Source of the DNA: Eledone cirrhosa | Lineage: Eukaryota > Mollusca > Cephalopoda > Octopoda > Eledonidae | Reading direction: 5' to 3' | DNA: 64,000 nt | NCBI GenBank assembly: GCA_964016885.1 | Contig: OZ024743.1 | Location: 182,546,018 to 182,610,017 of the forward strand | Translations under genes and position numbers: made by a program | Shown here: piece after piece, positions 35,389-42,405 of the stretch | Position numbering within the stretch: the first letter of the stretch is position 1 | Layout: every line of letters starts with the position of its first letter | The notes under the pieces: generated by a model | Seen by the model: only the letters and a program-made list of their open reading frames with translations | What the model was told of the DNA's origin: nothing | Database searches by the model: none

Positions 35389-38300
35389 AAGGGTAAAGAC
35401 CCCCTTTGGCCTGATCATGGATTTTACACCTAGAAAGGTCCATTCTGAGGCACAAGCCCGAGCATAGTGTCTTAGTGAATTGGTCACAGGGTTATTTACT
35501 TTGGTAAACGCCACTGCCGGCGAACCACTAATTTAATTCGATACAGATATAATAAGGTTAACAAACTCGCTCGTGAGTGAACTGTTCGAGAGCCGGTCGC
35601 CAAATAAGCCAAGATGTCTCTTTTCTCCCTCCTTTATAATCCCTAGACCGGAAGTTCAAGGAATCTTCTAGAATTCAACGGGAAGTAACTCCAATTAGTT
35701 TTTTCTCCCCAGGCAAGGTGGCGCTAGTCGCTACAGTGTTTTTTTTTTTTTTTTTTTTTTTTGAAGACCAGCAGTCACCCCTGCATACCAGTCTTCCCTC
35801 TCCATGCTGCCAACGTTGTCCAAGGCAAAGGCAAAGTCAATACAGCTTGGCACCAGATACATCACAACTCATTTCTGCAGCTGGCTGAAATGGAGCAACA
35901 TGAAATAAAGTGCCCCACAGTGGAATTGAACCCAGAATCAAATGGTTGCGAAGCAAACTCTGTAACTACTCAGCTATGCTCACCTATAAATATTTATATT
36001 TTAGCCTATCTAGCTTCAAAACATGACAACTCATCTCACCCACAAAAAACCTGAAAAATAGATGTTAACCCTTTAGTTACTTACCCAACCAAAACTCGCT
36101 CTGGTTCTATGAAACAAAACTACCCATTTTAAAGGTTTCTAATTCAAATTAAATTCTTTACCCATTTATTCATGAGAGGGTCATGGGGACAGCGTCCTCA
36201 AACAGTTCAACATAATTTTAACCTTACATTAAGTTACTATCTTAGTAATGAAATAATTTTAGTAAATCCCTCAAAATTCTTTGCATTTCTAGTGAAATAT
36301 ACTCTATTTTAATTAACAGTCATGAAAGGGTTAACCCTTTAGTTACCAATCTGGCCAAAACCAGCTCTGTTTTGAACAGATAGCCAAATAGTCATTTGAA
36401 TTAACAAACCTGTTTTTACATGTTTTCTACTAAATCATTGAATGACAAGAAATTATTCCAAAGTTTTATCTATAAGCTAGAATTGCTAAATCAATCACAT
36501 GAAATCAATTGTGATCATCACCAAATAAAATCATTTTACCTCATCCCAAAAAGTGAAGTATTATATAACCACAAAGTTTCAGATTTATAAGGGAAATCTA
36601 CAAAGTCTAAAGACTGTCTCAAGCTCAGAGGTTCATCAGGCTGGTGCTGAACCCAATTTCAGTGGTGTGAAGTGACAGAGCACAAGACTCCCCTCAGGGC
36701 AAGACACCAGTCCACCGCAGAGTAAAGCTGCCAGCTATTGCCGGTACTCATTTTCAGCTGAGTATACTGGAGCAACATGAAAAGAAATGTTTTGTTCAAG
36801 AACACAATACACAACCCAGTCAAGGAATCAAATCGACAGCATTATGATTATAAGTTCAACATCATTACCACCAAGGGAAGTGGAAATAGGAGTGTTGCAA
36901 TGTTCAGATTTCCCAAGAGAATGAGCAAAAGTGTGATGAAATAGCTTCAAATATGAAGGAAAAATAGCTTGTAGATTCAGGTATTATTAGCTTACCCATA
37001 ATAATAATAATTGTTTCCACTTTTGGCACAAGGCCAGCAATTACCCAGTGCATTACTGGTACTTTATTTTATCGATCCCGTAAGGATGAAAGGCAAAGTT
37101 AACCTCGGCGGGATTTGAACTCAGAATGGAAAGGGTCGTAACTCTTTGCGTCAAAGCATGGCATCCGACCCTCTACCGATACTGCCAATAAAACCAAGAG
37201 TAATTCCAATCAAGATTACATCTGCCACTAAAATGTAATTCTACATTTGAAACAAACAATATGTTAACCATAAACTATTTCCAACATTCTGTGAAAGTGT
37301 CACTAAATGTTTTGAAAACATCCATCATCACCAACATCACATCATTATTATCACCATTATCATCACCACCATCACATCCTCACTATTTTATATCTAGTTT
37401 GCTTGTTTGTTAGTATGAGGTAGATGGGCTGGTTGTCACGTTCTGAGGCTAGACAGGTCAGATGACTGTGCCTCACTCATATGTACCATTCTTCCATAGT
37501 TTCAATGGCTGGATAGCCTTCCTAATGCCGACTAGTTTCCAACATGTATGGAGTGCTATTTATAGTGGCACCAGCAGTACCACTCTTCAACACTAGGGTG
37601 CTTGTTGTGTCATCCACAGCCAGAATGGAAAGGCAATAATAGGATTGGAGAGATCTTATAAAAACAAAATCAAAAACAGCAACGCACCAATGCAATTGAT
37701 TTTTGTACATAAGAACAGGCACATATATATTTTTTCCACCCTCCGCTCTTATAAAGAATGTTTAAAATGTTTTATGTTGAATGAGACATGGATACTGAAT
37801 ACCAGATATCTACTATTGAGAAAGTAATGTTAACCTGCACAAGTAAGCTGAAAAAGTGGCCAATATTAAAGATACAAGATATTCTAGCGAAACAGAGTGG
37901 TAGTGTTGGTGCCACAATAAAATACACTAAGCCTACACTATAAAGTAGTGGTACCTGTGCCATTATAAAAAACACTGGTTGTCATTAGGAAGGGCATCCT
38001 GCTGTAGAAACCATGCCAGAATGGAATGTATGAGAGAGATGCAATCATCTGAGCTGTCTAGCCTCAGTACATGATAACCTGTCTAACCGATGCAAGTGTG
38101 ACTGATGTAAAAATGATGATCAAGACAATGATTGTACTCATACATAAATCCTTTCATGATTCATAAGTAACAGGGCAGTCAATGCATTTTTATTGTAAGG
38201 TTCACAGATAACATTTTGAACATCTGCTTATTTGTGTGTAATCAGCTATGTTTTGTGGTCCTATGAGTATTCTCCTCCATCTCCTGATCTTATACCTCTT

Positions 38301-41300
38301 GACCTTTTTCTTTAGAGTGTACTGAAGAATTCAGTCTATGCTAAAAAACCAAGAAGTGATCAACAAGGATAGTGAGTTCTTGTGCAGAAATCAATGTCGA
38401 CGTGTATGTTATCCTGTTTTTTTTTATAGAACTTCAAAATGTATTGAGGAACAGAGTTAGATTGTTAACACTTACTTTAACCCTTTCATGACCATGTTTC
38501 TAATGAAGTACACTATTTCAATTAATCAATGAAGAATTTTGAGGGATTTACTCAAATTACTAATTATTTCATTCCAAAGATAGTAAATTAAAGTAAGGTT
38601 TTTATATAAAATTATGTTGGAAGGTTTTAATCTAAATTGGAAATTTTTAAAATGGGTGATTTTATTTCATAGAACTAGAGCTGGTTTTGGCCAGGTTGGT
38701 AACTAAAGGGTTAATTATATTTTTTTATATTACTTTTCTTTGATGTATTTATAATTTTGTAATGTATGACCAAAACTTTAGTAAATATCATTTGGGATAT
38801 AAATGTTGAACTGCCCGGTTACTTATGACTCTTCTGTACTTAAACACTAAAGAATAATTGTAACCCATAAATATCAGTATACATTTCACATATCTAAAAC
38901 TGAATTTATTAGAAAAATATATACAATGGCAGTGCCTCAGCCTGTCAGAGGGACACAGAGTAATATATAATTATATGTTATATTACAAAGTTACATTTAT
39001 GTTTTCTTTAGGCACAGAGGCAATATTATGTGTGAATGATTTACAAGAGATGTAGTTATCTTAAGTGCACTCGGAATACTGATGCTCTGATTATTACATA
39101 AAACATACTAAAATATAAACTAAATAACAAGAATATAATTTAACATTGAGCTAAACTAACTTTTAGAATATTCCATATATAAGCGAAAAAATATGTGACC
39201 AAAAACAATATAAGCTTATAAACAAGGTTTGGATTTTTACCCATTTCTCGGACAATAAATAGGAGTCAACATATTGAAGTATATATGGTAGTGAATGAGG
39301 AAACCTCTACATGGTCATGTGAGCTGCTTGAAAATAACAGCCAAATCACACCCTAAAGGTTTTAGAAATAAAACAAGAAAGAAGTCAATGTAGCCGAAGG
39401 TAGTTGTGAACTAGACATCAATAATGAGTGATGAGAAGAAAGAGAATGGTGACTAACAGTAGAGAGAATCAAATATAGACATCATCATTTCATTTTACGT
39501 CCGCTTTTCCCTGCTTGCAAGGGTGGGACGGGAACTGATTCTGGCTTAATTTCTACAGCTGGATGCCCTTCCTAACACCAACCTCATTTACAGTGAGTGC
39601 TGGGTGCTTTTTTGCTGTGGCACCTCCACGACCACTTTGCAGTGGAATGATAGGGACCCCAGCTGAGTAAACTGGAGCAATGTGAAATAAAGTGTCTTGC
39701 TCAAGGAAACAACACATCACCTGGTCTGAGAATTGAACTCACAACCTTTCGATTGCAAGGCCAATGCTCTAACCACTAAGCCATGTGCCTCCACATATCA
39801 AATACTATCTTTAATTACACGGATGATGGGGAGAGAGAGAGAGAGAGTGATAAGGGTGGCAGTAGGAAGTAATAAATATGGGGTAAACGTGGGCTCCATA
39901 AGCTGTAATGTAGGCAACTCATCTAGGAAAGTAGACTTTAAATAAAAACTAACACAGGGTGGAGAGGACTCGAGTCCAGTAGAACAACTTCTCTAGTGCT
40001 GGTGGCACAAATAATACACCCAGTCCATATTGTAAAATGGTTGGTGACAAGAAGGGCATCCAGCCAGAAAAAAACCTGCCAAAATATGACAAGATCCAAA
40101 TTGAAAACAGGAAGAGGAAGTAGATGATAACTTAATAGGACCCTAATGTAAATATATATCCAGTTTCCAACTATGTCAACATTTTAACATCTGTTTTACT
40201 GTGCTTTCACAGCCAGACAGTTGTTCCTTAGTACCATGTGTTGTTAATTCTCGTAGTCCATTGCCATCTTCAGAGAGCTCAGTATCTTAACATCAGTCTT
40301 CCCCCCACTTCATCCCATGTCTACCTAGTGCTCCCTTTTCCACTTCAAGCGGTTGGTACTTTATACATCTATCATCCTACATACATACCAGCACTGTCTT
40401 TTCTCTTGCACACTGTATCCGATTCCTCTTTTTTTCTTTTAAATAATTAAGTTTTATAAGTAAAATCAAAACTTCAAATAGTGACTCTTGTGAAAAGAAT
40501 AGGCTCTCAGTCAGTACACCATAATTAAAATTCTCTCCATCTTTTCTCTCAAACTCATGTATTCAGTCACTCTCTCACACTATCATTATAAATCTACTGA
40601 AGCTAGCACATAATTGCTCTGAAGTCTTCACAAATTCTCTACACTGAAAAGCCACATCTTACAACTATAGAGCATCACACTTCATACACAAGCATCAAAC
40701 AATGTTTTTCACTGAGAGATGGGTAGCCAGCTGTAGAAACCATGCCTAAAATTGGTCAAACAAGCACAAACTGGTGGTCCGATCCACTTAACTAAATAAG
40801 AACTGAACCTTTTCAACTCATGGCAGCATGGAGAGTAAATGGAAAATTATATATATGCACACACGTGTATGCTCTTTTACTTGTTCCAGCCATCTGAAAG
40901 AGGCCATGCTGGGGCATCACCATTATATATATATACAAATAATATACATGTGTGTGTGTGTGTAATAATATACACATACAAACTATCACAGAAATGTAAA
41001 ATTAATACATAGATGGTTGTGTCTACACAGTGTGTATATAAGCCTGTCTGATTGTGCAATGTATGCATATATATAAATATATATTATAAACATATACACA
41101 CACATGTATGTATTGTGCAATATATGTATATATAAATATATATTATAAACGTATATACACACACACATTTACGTATGCCCTACATTCATTCATGTGGTTT
41201 AAGGAAATTTTAAGAAGAATTAAAGATGATTTAAAAGAAAGTTAGTCACTTGCTATATTGAAATATAACAAAAAGAAGTACAACACATATACTTACACAA

Positions 41301-41453
41301 AGAAATATATTCCCCAGGCCATGCCAGCACCTAAACAGTTAGCTGAAACACCTTGATAAAGTCCAGTGAAACCTTGGGAACACACAATTGACCGTACAGC
41401 ATGTACAAAGGAGTTGTAGTTTGGACGGGCAGTTACCCCAGTGCCTTCATTAA
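19784..41453 (-). CDS. SLC25A32: SLC25A32-like mitochondrial FAD/folate carrier (5 internal exons)
   Basis: Five exons joined in frame give ~221 residues aligning from about residue 55 to 275 of the ~315-residue vertebrate protein. The family sits in the inner mitochondrial membrane and carries FAD and/or folate into the matrix. Visible landmarks in order: [20 protein letters not shown], carrier signature 2 [45 protein letters not shown], and signature 3 with SLEYIVFAA...[15 protein letters not shown]. The [14 protein letters not shown] block is diagnostic for SLC25A32 over other SLC25 members. Introns are 8464, 552, 4550 and 7440 bases, with GT/AG ends throughout and heavy repeat load. The first exon (signature 1) is probably upstream of 64000 or unrecognised; the last exon was not found below 19784. 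Confidence 0.92.
20000..20260 (+). repeat. Family C repeat
   Basis: Has 'ccaccctgtaaagtggcagt', 'aaaagacacacccagtaga', 'ttaggaagggcatccatcc' and an end with gatgatgtt. Intronic. Confidence 0.7.
20500..20616. repeat. TATG/TG microsatellite
   Basis: Mixed TATG, TGCG and TG units. Confidence 0.9.
20735..20992 (+). mobile_element. Two tandem Ceph-SINE-type bodies
   Basis: The body cctttcatctttacaggatc...taatgcactggggtcgattt...aaaattgttggctttgtacc is followed directly by a second copy starting cctttcatccttatgggggt. This is tandem duplication or nested insertion of the 3' body without a second tRNA head. Confidence 0.75.
21277..21455. repeat. (TATG/TA)n microsatellite
   Basis: Long TATATG-type array. 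Both-strand reading frames in it are low-complexity artefacts. Confidence 0.95.
21456..21625 (-). mobile_element. Family C / LINE-2 3' tail, young copy
   Basis: In minus orientation it ends acggacgttaaacgatgatg after cccatgcaagcatggaacac. Nearly identical to 34205-34365, the 3' UTR of the LINE at 34205-35345; only the last ~165 bases are present. Confidence 0.8.
21690..22024 (+). mobile_element. tRNA-derived SINE, family A, full length
   Basis: Begins tatggaggcacatggcttag, with B box gagttcaattctcagaccgg and tail cccttgcaagcaggg / gtggacttaaaatgaaatga. Young copy, flanked on both sides by TA microsatellite. Confidence 0.92.
22025..22260 (+). mobile_element. Microsatellite and family C / LINE-2 3' tail, young copy
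   Basis: TA/TATG array at 22028-22098, then gtccacactgtaaatgtggt to ggacgttaaactatgatgat. It is the inverted counterpart of 21456-21625. Confidence 0.8.
22430..22540. repeat. ~60-bp tandem duplication
   Basis: Two units of gggagttataacatgtttaactatgggga-type sequence with 'gaggtactaaagtaaag' / 'gaggtactgaagtagag'. Confidence 0.75.
22565..22850 (+). pseudogene. LINE 3' remnant with internal duplication
   Basis: Reads '[20 protein letters not shown]' and then the '[11 protein letters not shown]' region twice (22690-22755 and 22757-22820). It belongs to the same LINE family as 18890-19340. Confidence 0.65.
22869..23330. mobile_element. TA-flanked MITE
   Basis: Starts TA|CTGTATATACTTGTATATGA and ends as its inverse, ...TTCAAGTATATACGG|TA; the terminal inverted repeat is ~22 bases with few mismatches. 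The interior is AT-rich, non-coding, with an A13 run. Target-site TA and size (~460 bp) suggest a Tc1/mariner-type non-autonomous element. Partial relatives are at 23500-23585 and 39190-39290. Confidence 0.65.
23331..24363. other. Intronic, no gene recognised
   Basis: 23345-23465 (aaaataacagccaaatcaca...aatgagtgatgagaagag) recurs at 39327-39440, so it is part of a dispersed repeat adjoining the TA-flanked MITE. The rest is AT-rich. Confidence 0.5.
24370..24620 (-). repeat. SINE tail and family C fragments
   Basis: 24395-24430 (gaccaaggaaacaatgtttccattggtctt) is the inverse of a block in the SINE at 50625-50830. 24480-24600 (ggcacaggtgataggaagggcatcctgcc) is a diverged family C piece in plus orientation. 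Confidence 0.5.
24825..25081. mobile_element. P2 MITE (TTAA flanked)
   Basis: TTAA at 24825-24828 and 25078-25081. Interior has ttctaatgaaatacactatt, attaattatttcattactaa and tttcatagaaccagagctgg. Close relative at 38477-38714. Confidence 0.8.
25082..25510 (+). repeat. Two family C repeats
   Basis: 25090-25235 and 25290-25505, each with 'ggaagggcatccagc', 'cccatgctagc' and an end in gatgatga. They are separated by a TA microsatellite (25265-25281). Confidence 0.75.
25822..25851. repeat. Poly-A tract
   Basis: 30 adenines; no retroelement body was identified upstream, so it may be simple slippage. Confidence 0.9.
26060..26280 (-). repeat. Family C repeat
   Basis: Minus orientation: 'ggtgacacaataaaaagca', 'ggaagggcaaccagc', end 'ggaaaatggacattaaacc'. 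Diverged. Confidence 0.65.
26298..26375. repeat. (TA)n/CATA microsatellite
   Basis: TA run with CACA interruptions. Confidence 0.95.
26385..26895 (-). pseudogene. LINE remnant: RT piece and C-terminal C2H2 fingers
   Basis: Minus strand, from high to low coordinates: an RT block '[20 protein letters not shown]' (about 26800-26865), a gap with frame changes, then '[20 protein letters not shown]' (about 26530-26615) and a further finger-like '[20 protein letters not shown]' (about 26400-26470). RT followed by C2H2 fingers points to a LINE with a C-terminal zinc-finger tail and not to a host zinc-finger gene. Stops and deletions make it dead. It lies in an SLC25A32 intron. Confidence 0.7.
26935..27110 (+). 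repeat. Family C repeat
   Basis: 'atgataaaaagcactcag', 'gttggcgttaggaagggcat', 'cacatgctagcgtggaaaat', 'ggacgttaaa'. Confidence 0.75.
27370..27483 (-). CDS. SLC25A32: SLC25A32 exon d
   Basis: 114 nt, exactly 38 codons, acceptor tttctag, donor GTAAGA. Encodes [20 protein letters not shown] and the loop ending ERPIHFRL. Confidence 0.92.
27500..27725. repeat. ~36-44-bp minisatellite beside exon d
   Basis: About six imperfect units of 'aaaacagcttacagttgatata' with variable A-runs, beginning within 20 bases of the acceptor of SLC25A32 exon d. Confidence 0.8.
27726..28224. other. Intronic, no feature recognised
   Basis: AT-rich; no repeats shared with the rest of the window were recognised. Confidence 0.55.
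28225..28405 (-). mobile_element. Ceph-SINE-type element
   Basis: Minus strand: ggcagtaattggtagagcgt head, then gagttcatatcctgctgagg, cctttcatccttatggggtc and aaagtatcagcaacgcactg. Confidence 0.8.
28480..29050 (+). repeat. Family C repeats with amplified internal unit
   Basis: 28725-29045 contains four 'gccatgataaaa(t)gcac-ccagtc...tgtaagatggtaa' units followed by the normal end (acatccatagaaaccaa, aactcatggaagcac, gatgatgatgatgg). 28480-28640 looks like an opposed, diverged copy. Confidence 0.6.
29300..30359 (-). mobile_element. piggyBac-type DNA transposon, internally deleted
   Basis: TTAA at 29300-29303 and 30356-30359 flanks inverted ends CCCTTTAGCATTCACATT and TTTGAACACTAAAGGG. The interior encodes a piggyBac transposase N-terminus. 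At about 1.06 kb it is under half of an autonomous piggyBac. The right ~140 bases match the MITEs at 15675, 52816 and 55227, so those derive from this family. Confidence 0.85.
29515..30113 (-). pseudogene. piggyBac transposase (PGBD-like), N-terminal part
   Basis: Begins [13 protein letters not shown] with an acidic Ser/Asp/Glu-rich leader (residues ~1-65), as usual for piggyBac transposases. Then come '[20 protein letters not shown]' and '[19 protein letters not shown]', followed by a stop. A second frame at 29515-29703 continues with [40 protein letters not shown] and [11 protein letters not shown], the conserved DDE_Tnp_1_7 entry. Catalytic Asp residues further downstream are missing, so the protein could not transpose. 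The start ATG at 30111-30113 fits the family. Confidence 0.85.
30400..30590 (+). repeat. Family C repeat
   Basis: 'cacccagtccaccctgtaaa', 'gataaaaagcactgag', 'cccatgctaacgtgg', 'cattaaatgatgat'. Confidence 0.75.
30815..30910 (-). repeat. Family C fragment
   Basis: Opposite orientation, only the 3' end (catcattatcatttaacatc, cattttt...). Confidence 0.5.
30946..31148. other. Near-perfect palindrome, 95-bp arms, 13-base loop
   Basis: Left arm 30946-31040 and right arm 31054-31148 pair at 92 of 95 positions. Two of the three differences would be G-U wobbles in plus-strand RNA. Arm ends are agtaaactgaagcctattta and aaataggcttcagtttact. There is no coding sequence, no TTAA and no terminal microsatellite. 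Confidence 0.9.
31160..31330 (-). repeat. Family C fragment
   Basis: Minus orientation with 'aaataaaatacacctagtta', 'ctataaagtggatgggcatt' and 'gaaaccatgccaaatatgga'. Confidence 0.6.
31331..31620. other. Intronic, decayed P2-like sequence
   Basis: Starts 'gtttctggttctatgttatg', reminiscent of the P2 MITE end, then AT-rich with no further recognisable structure. Confidence 0.4.
31621..31960 (+). mobile_element. Ceph-SINE-type element, variant B2
   Basis: tRNA-like head 'ggcagagtcattggaatgtc', 'gagttcaaatcctgttgagt', core 'gtaccagtctagtactgggg', then a long B2-specific body with ctctctatccttctctggaa and gtattcagacccggagaaga. Confidence 0.75.
32034..32191 (-). CDS. SLC25A32: SLC25A32 exon c (second carrier signature)
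   Basis: 158 nt, acceptor tttcag, donor GTAATA. Encodes [20 protein letters not shown] and [16 protein letters not shown]. The P-x-[DE]-x-x-[KR] position is filled as PVFVAK, without the acidic residue, as in vertebrate SLC25A32 (PLWVTK). Confidence 0.93.
32466..32498. repeat. (TG)n running into poly-G
   Basis: TG units followed by about 20 guanines, intronic between exons b and c. Confidence 0.95.
32744..32832 (-). CDS. SLC25A32: SLC25A32 exon b
   Basis: 89 nt, acceptor atttcag, donor GTAAAT. Encodes [18 protein letters not shown] and [11 protein letters not shown]; split codons at both ends match the neighbours. Confidence 0.9.
32960..33155. mobile_element. P2-type MITE, decayed
   Basis: 'gtccaaaaccagtctggtttt', 'tgaaacaaaaatcatccatttt', 'aagttactatcttaataat', ending 'atggttataaaaaggttaa'. 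Same layout as 38477-38714 in reverse, ends eroded. Confidence 0.65.
33156..33570. other. Intronic, nothing recognised
   Basis: AT-rich with a short tandem 'aatcatcactaagagtcatcactaag'. Confidence 0.5.
33571..33874 (+). repeat. Family C repeat with poly-A end
   Basis: 'gtaaagtggttggtaatagg', 'gtagaaaacttgcc', 'aaccttgctagcagggaaaa', 'ggacattaaatgaatg' and an A22 run. Confidence 0.65.
34205..35345 (-). mobile_element. Second RTE-like LINE, 5'-truncated, with family C 3' UTR
   Basis: Minus strand. The coding tail ends at 34591 and is followed by a ~385-base 3' UTR ending ggacgttaaacgatgatgat. That UTR carries cacccagtccacgctgtaat, ggcatccaactgtagaaaac and gcaagcgtgg, which are the landmarks of the family C repeats throughout the window. 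The 5' end is cut within the RT at a TA microsatellite (35346-35384). Confidence 0.85.
34591..35345 (-). pseudogene. LINE-2 RT C-terminal half, internal deletion
   Basis: Reads [46 protein letters not shown] and [17 protein letters not shown], then the start of a PHD-like finger ([17 protein letters not shown]). At about 34985 it jumps to [20 protein letters not shown] in another frame, losing the rest of the finger and ~60 residues after it compared with the ORF at 1537-4542. The tail has [15 protein letters not shown] and [12 protein letters not shown]. Dead copy. Confidence 0.85.
35346..35384. repeat. (TA)n microsatellite
   Basis: Pure TA run at the 5' truncation point of the LINE. Confidence 0.95.
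35390..35985 (-). mobile_element. SINE family A2, split by an insertion
   Basis: Head part at 35762-35985 (minus: tttatttcatgttgctccat, aagctgtattgactttgcct) and tail at 35390-35480 (gcttgtgcctcagaatggac, ctttctaggtgtaaaatcca) correspond to the continuous copy at 7730-8028. The break is filled by 35488-35736 plus a 23-base poly-T. Confidence 0.6.
35488..35736 (-). other. Possible solo LTR-like insertion
   Basis: On the minus strand it begins TGTAGCGACTAGCGCCACC, has a TATA-like ATTATAAAGGAGGG, and is GC-richer than the surroundings with no coding frame. The position between two halves of one SINE shows it is an insertion. No clear CA end or target duplication was identified, so LTR is a guess. 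Confidence 0.35.
36065..36334. mobile_element. P2 MITE (TTAA flanked)
   Basis: TTAA at 36065-36068 and 36331-36334. Ends CCCTTTAGTTACTTACC and GTCATGAAAGGG. A ~58-base internal segment (36153-36210) is absent from other copies. Confidence 0.75.
36331..36500. mobile_element. Second MITE abutting at a shared TTAA, hybrid
   Basis: Begins with the same TTAA that ends the preceding copy: CCCTTTAGTTACCAATCTGG, aaaaccagctctg, then changes at about 36385 into P3-like sequence (catttgaattaacaaacctg). No clean right end. Confidence 0.55.
36620..36880 (-). mobile_element. Old tRNA-derived SINE
   Basis: Minus strand shows 'ggtggtaatgatgttgaact', 'attccttgactgggttgtg', a ttcatgttgctccagtatac block and a tail with 'ctctgcggtggactggtgt'. 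Diverged from families A and A2. Confidence 0.5.
37005..37190 (-). mobile_element. Ceph-SINE-type element, near complete
   Basis: Minus strand: ggcagtatcggtagagggtc (tRNA-like head), gacgcaaagagttacgaccc, gagttcaaatcccgccgagg (B box), cctttcatccttacgggatc, agtaccagtaatgcactggg, ggccttgtgccaaaagtgga. Confidence 0.85.
37320..37640 (-). repeat. Family C repeat with CATCAC run
   Basis: Minus orientation, 'gccactataaatagcactcc', 'ggcattaggaaggctatcca'. The tail end is expanded into CATCAC/CATTAT triplets at 37320-37380. Confidence 0.6.
37890..38125 (+). repeat. Family C repeat
   Basis: 'gccacaataaaatacactaa', 'ctataaagtagtggtacctg', 'aggaagggcatcctgctgta', 'gatgtaaaaatgatgatc'. Confidence 0.7.
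38477..38714. mobile_element. P2 MITE (TTAA flanked)
   Basis: 238 bases with TTAA at both ends. CCCTTTCATGACCATG at the left and GGTTGGTAACTAAAGGG at the right; interior is close to 24825-25081. Confidence 0.85.
38715..39480. other. Intronic, dispersed repeat remnant
   Basis: 39190-39290 and 39327-39445 correspond to 23240-23465 (gcttataaacaaggtttgga, aaaataacagccaaatcaca). No gene. Confidence 0.55.
39482..39794 (-). mobile_element. tRNA-derived SINE, family A
   Basis: Minus strand ggaggcacatggcttagtgg to cccttgcaagcaggg / agcggacgtaaaatgaaatg. A ~27-base deletion removes the middle block around gatgatggggact. Confidence 0.9.
39950..40110 (+). repeat. Family C fragment
   Basis: 'cacccagtccatattgtaaa', 'ggttggtgacaagaagggca', 'tccagcc'. 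Confidence 0.65.
40111..40915. other. Intronic, no gene recognised
   Basis: 40715-40850 is an eroded family C piece (gtagccagctgtagaaacca...catggcagcatgg). The rest holds nothing recognised. Confidence 0.5.
40925..41170. repeat. TA/CA microsatellites with a duplicated ~65-bp block
   Basis: 'tgtgcaatgtatgcatatatataaatat...ataaacatatacacac' occurs twice (41054-41106, 41113-41165). Confidence 0.85.
41297..41453 (-). CDS. SLC25A32: SLC25A32 exon a (second carrier helix region)
   Basis: 157 nt, acceptor ttttcag before 41453, donor GTAAGT at 41296-41291. It encodes [15 protein letters not shown] through [11 protein letters not shown]. Starts with two bases of a split codon and ends with two bases of the next. 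Confidence 0.92.
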
Positions 41454-41499
41454 CTGAAAATAGGAAAAAAGAATATATTAGTAAATATCAATGAAATGG

Positions 41500-41855
41500 A
41501 ATGATATAGTATTTACAGCAAATAATTTCAGGTGAGATGTCTTCATCAGCAAGAAAGAAGTCTATCAACAAACCCACCAACGTGTGTCTAAAATCATGTC
41601 AAGAAACCCACCAACAAACTGCCATCCTTGAGTCAAAATCACATTTCAGTGTTTCATTTACAGAGGTTTTATTTCAAATGTAATTATGTTAACATATATT
41701 TCATAAGCCACAGTTTTATGATAGCGTGATTGGAGAATTTAAAATAAACATTAAGTTTTTAAATAACCATGGGTCCTCATTTGCTCATTTGCAATAGTGA
41801 GAGACAGAGGCAGTGACTATTTTGTAATTATCAATGGTCTTTGACCCTTTGTTTG
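41500..41855. other. No gene recognised; short LINE remnant
   Basis: 41548-41590 (agaagtctatcaacaaaccc / accaacgtgtgtct) matches 19062-19096 in the LINE remnant, so a scrap of that family lies here. Confidence 0.45.
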
Positions 41856-41859
41856 ACAA

Positions 41860-42110
41860 GTTTTCCTTGGTTGGATGCCTTTTCTATCACTAACCACTTT
41901 ACAGAGTGTACTGGATGTGTTTTATATCCAAACAAATACCAGGGAGATTGCAGTGCCTTTGACAACTGAAGAGTCCTCATCCATTTTTGGAATGGTTTCT
42001 AGAGCTGGATACCTTTCTTATCACCAACCACTTTACAGAGTGTACTGGGTATATTTTCATGGCTCTAGCACTAAAGAGGCTGTTGTACCCTGACTGAAGA
42101 ATCCTTTCTA
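41860..42110 (-). repeat. Two family C fragments in tandem
   Basis: The unit 'ggttggatgccttttctatcactaaccact...gtgtactgg' occurs at 41870-41925 and 42000-42055. Confidence 0.6.
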
Positions 42111-42405
42111 CTCTATAGGGGGCAGGATATGATGTGGGAAGTAGGAAGGAAGGATGATAAATATACCAAAAGGCATAACAGATGTGAGGGGGGAGGGTTA
42201 AGTTGAGGGAATGAGATTTTTTAAGATGGCTGAAGAAATTGCTGTGAGTAACAGAAATTACTTTACGAAAGAAATGAAACTCATTTGGAAGATTCAGTTT
42301 GCTGGAATAACAATTGTTTTATGTTGGCAGATTAGAAAAATCAGGGAAAAAAATAGATGGAATATAATAAAATTCTTTTCAAAAGATAGGAAAATTAATT
42401 ATCTC

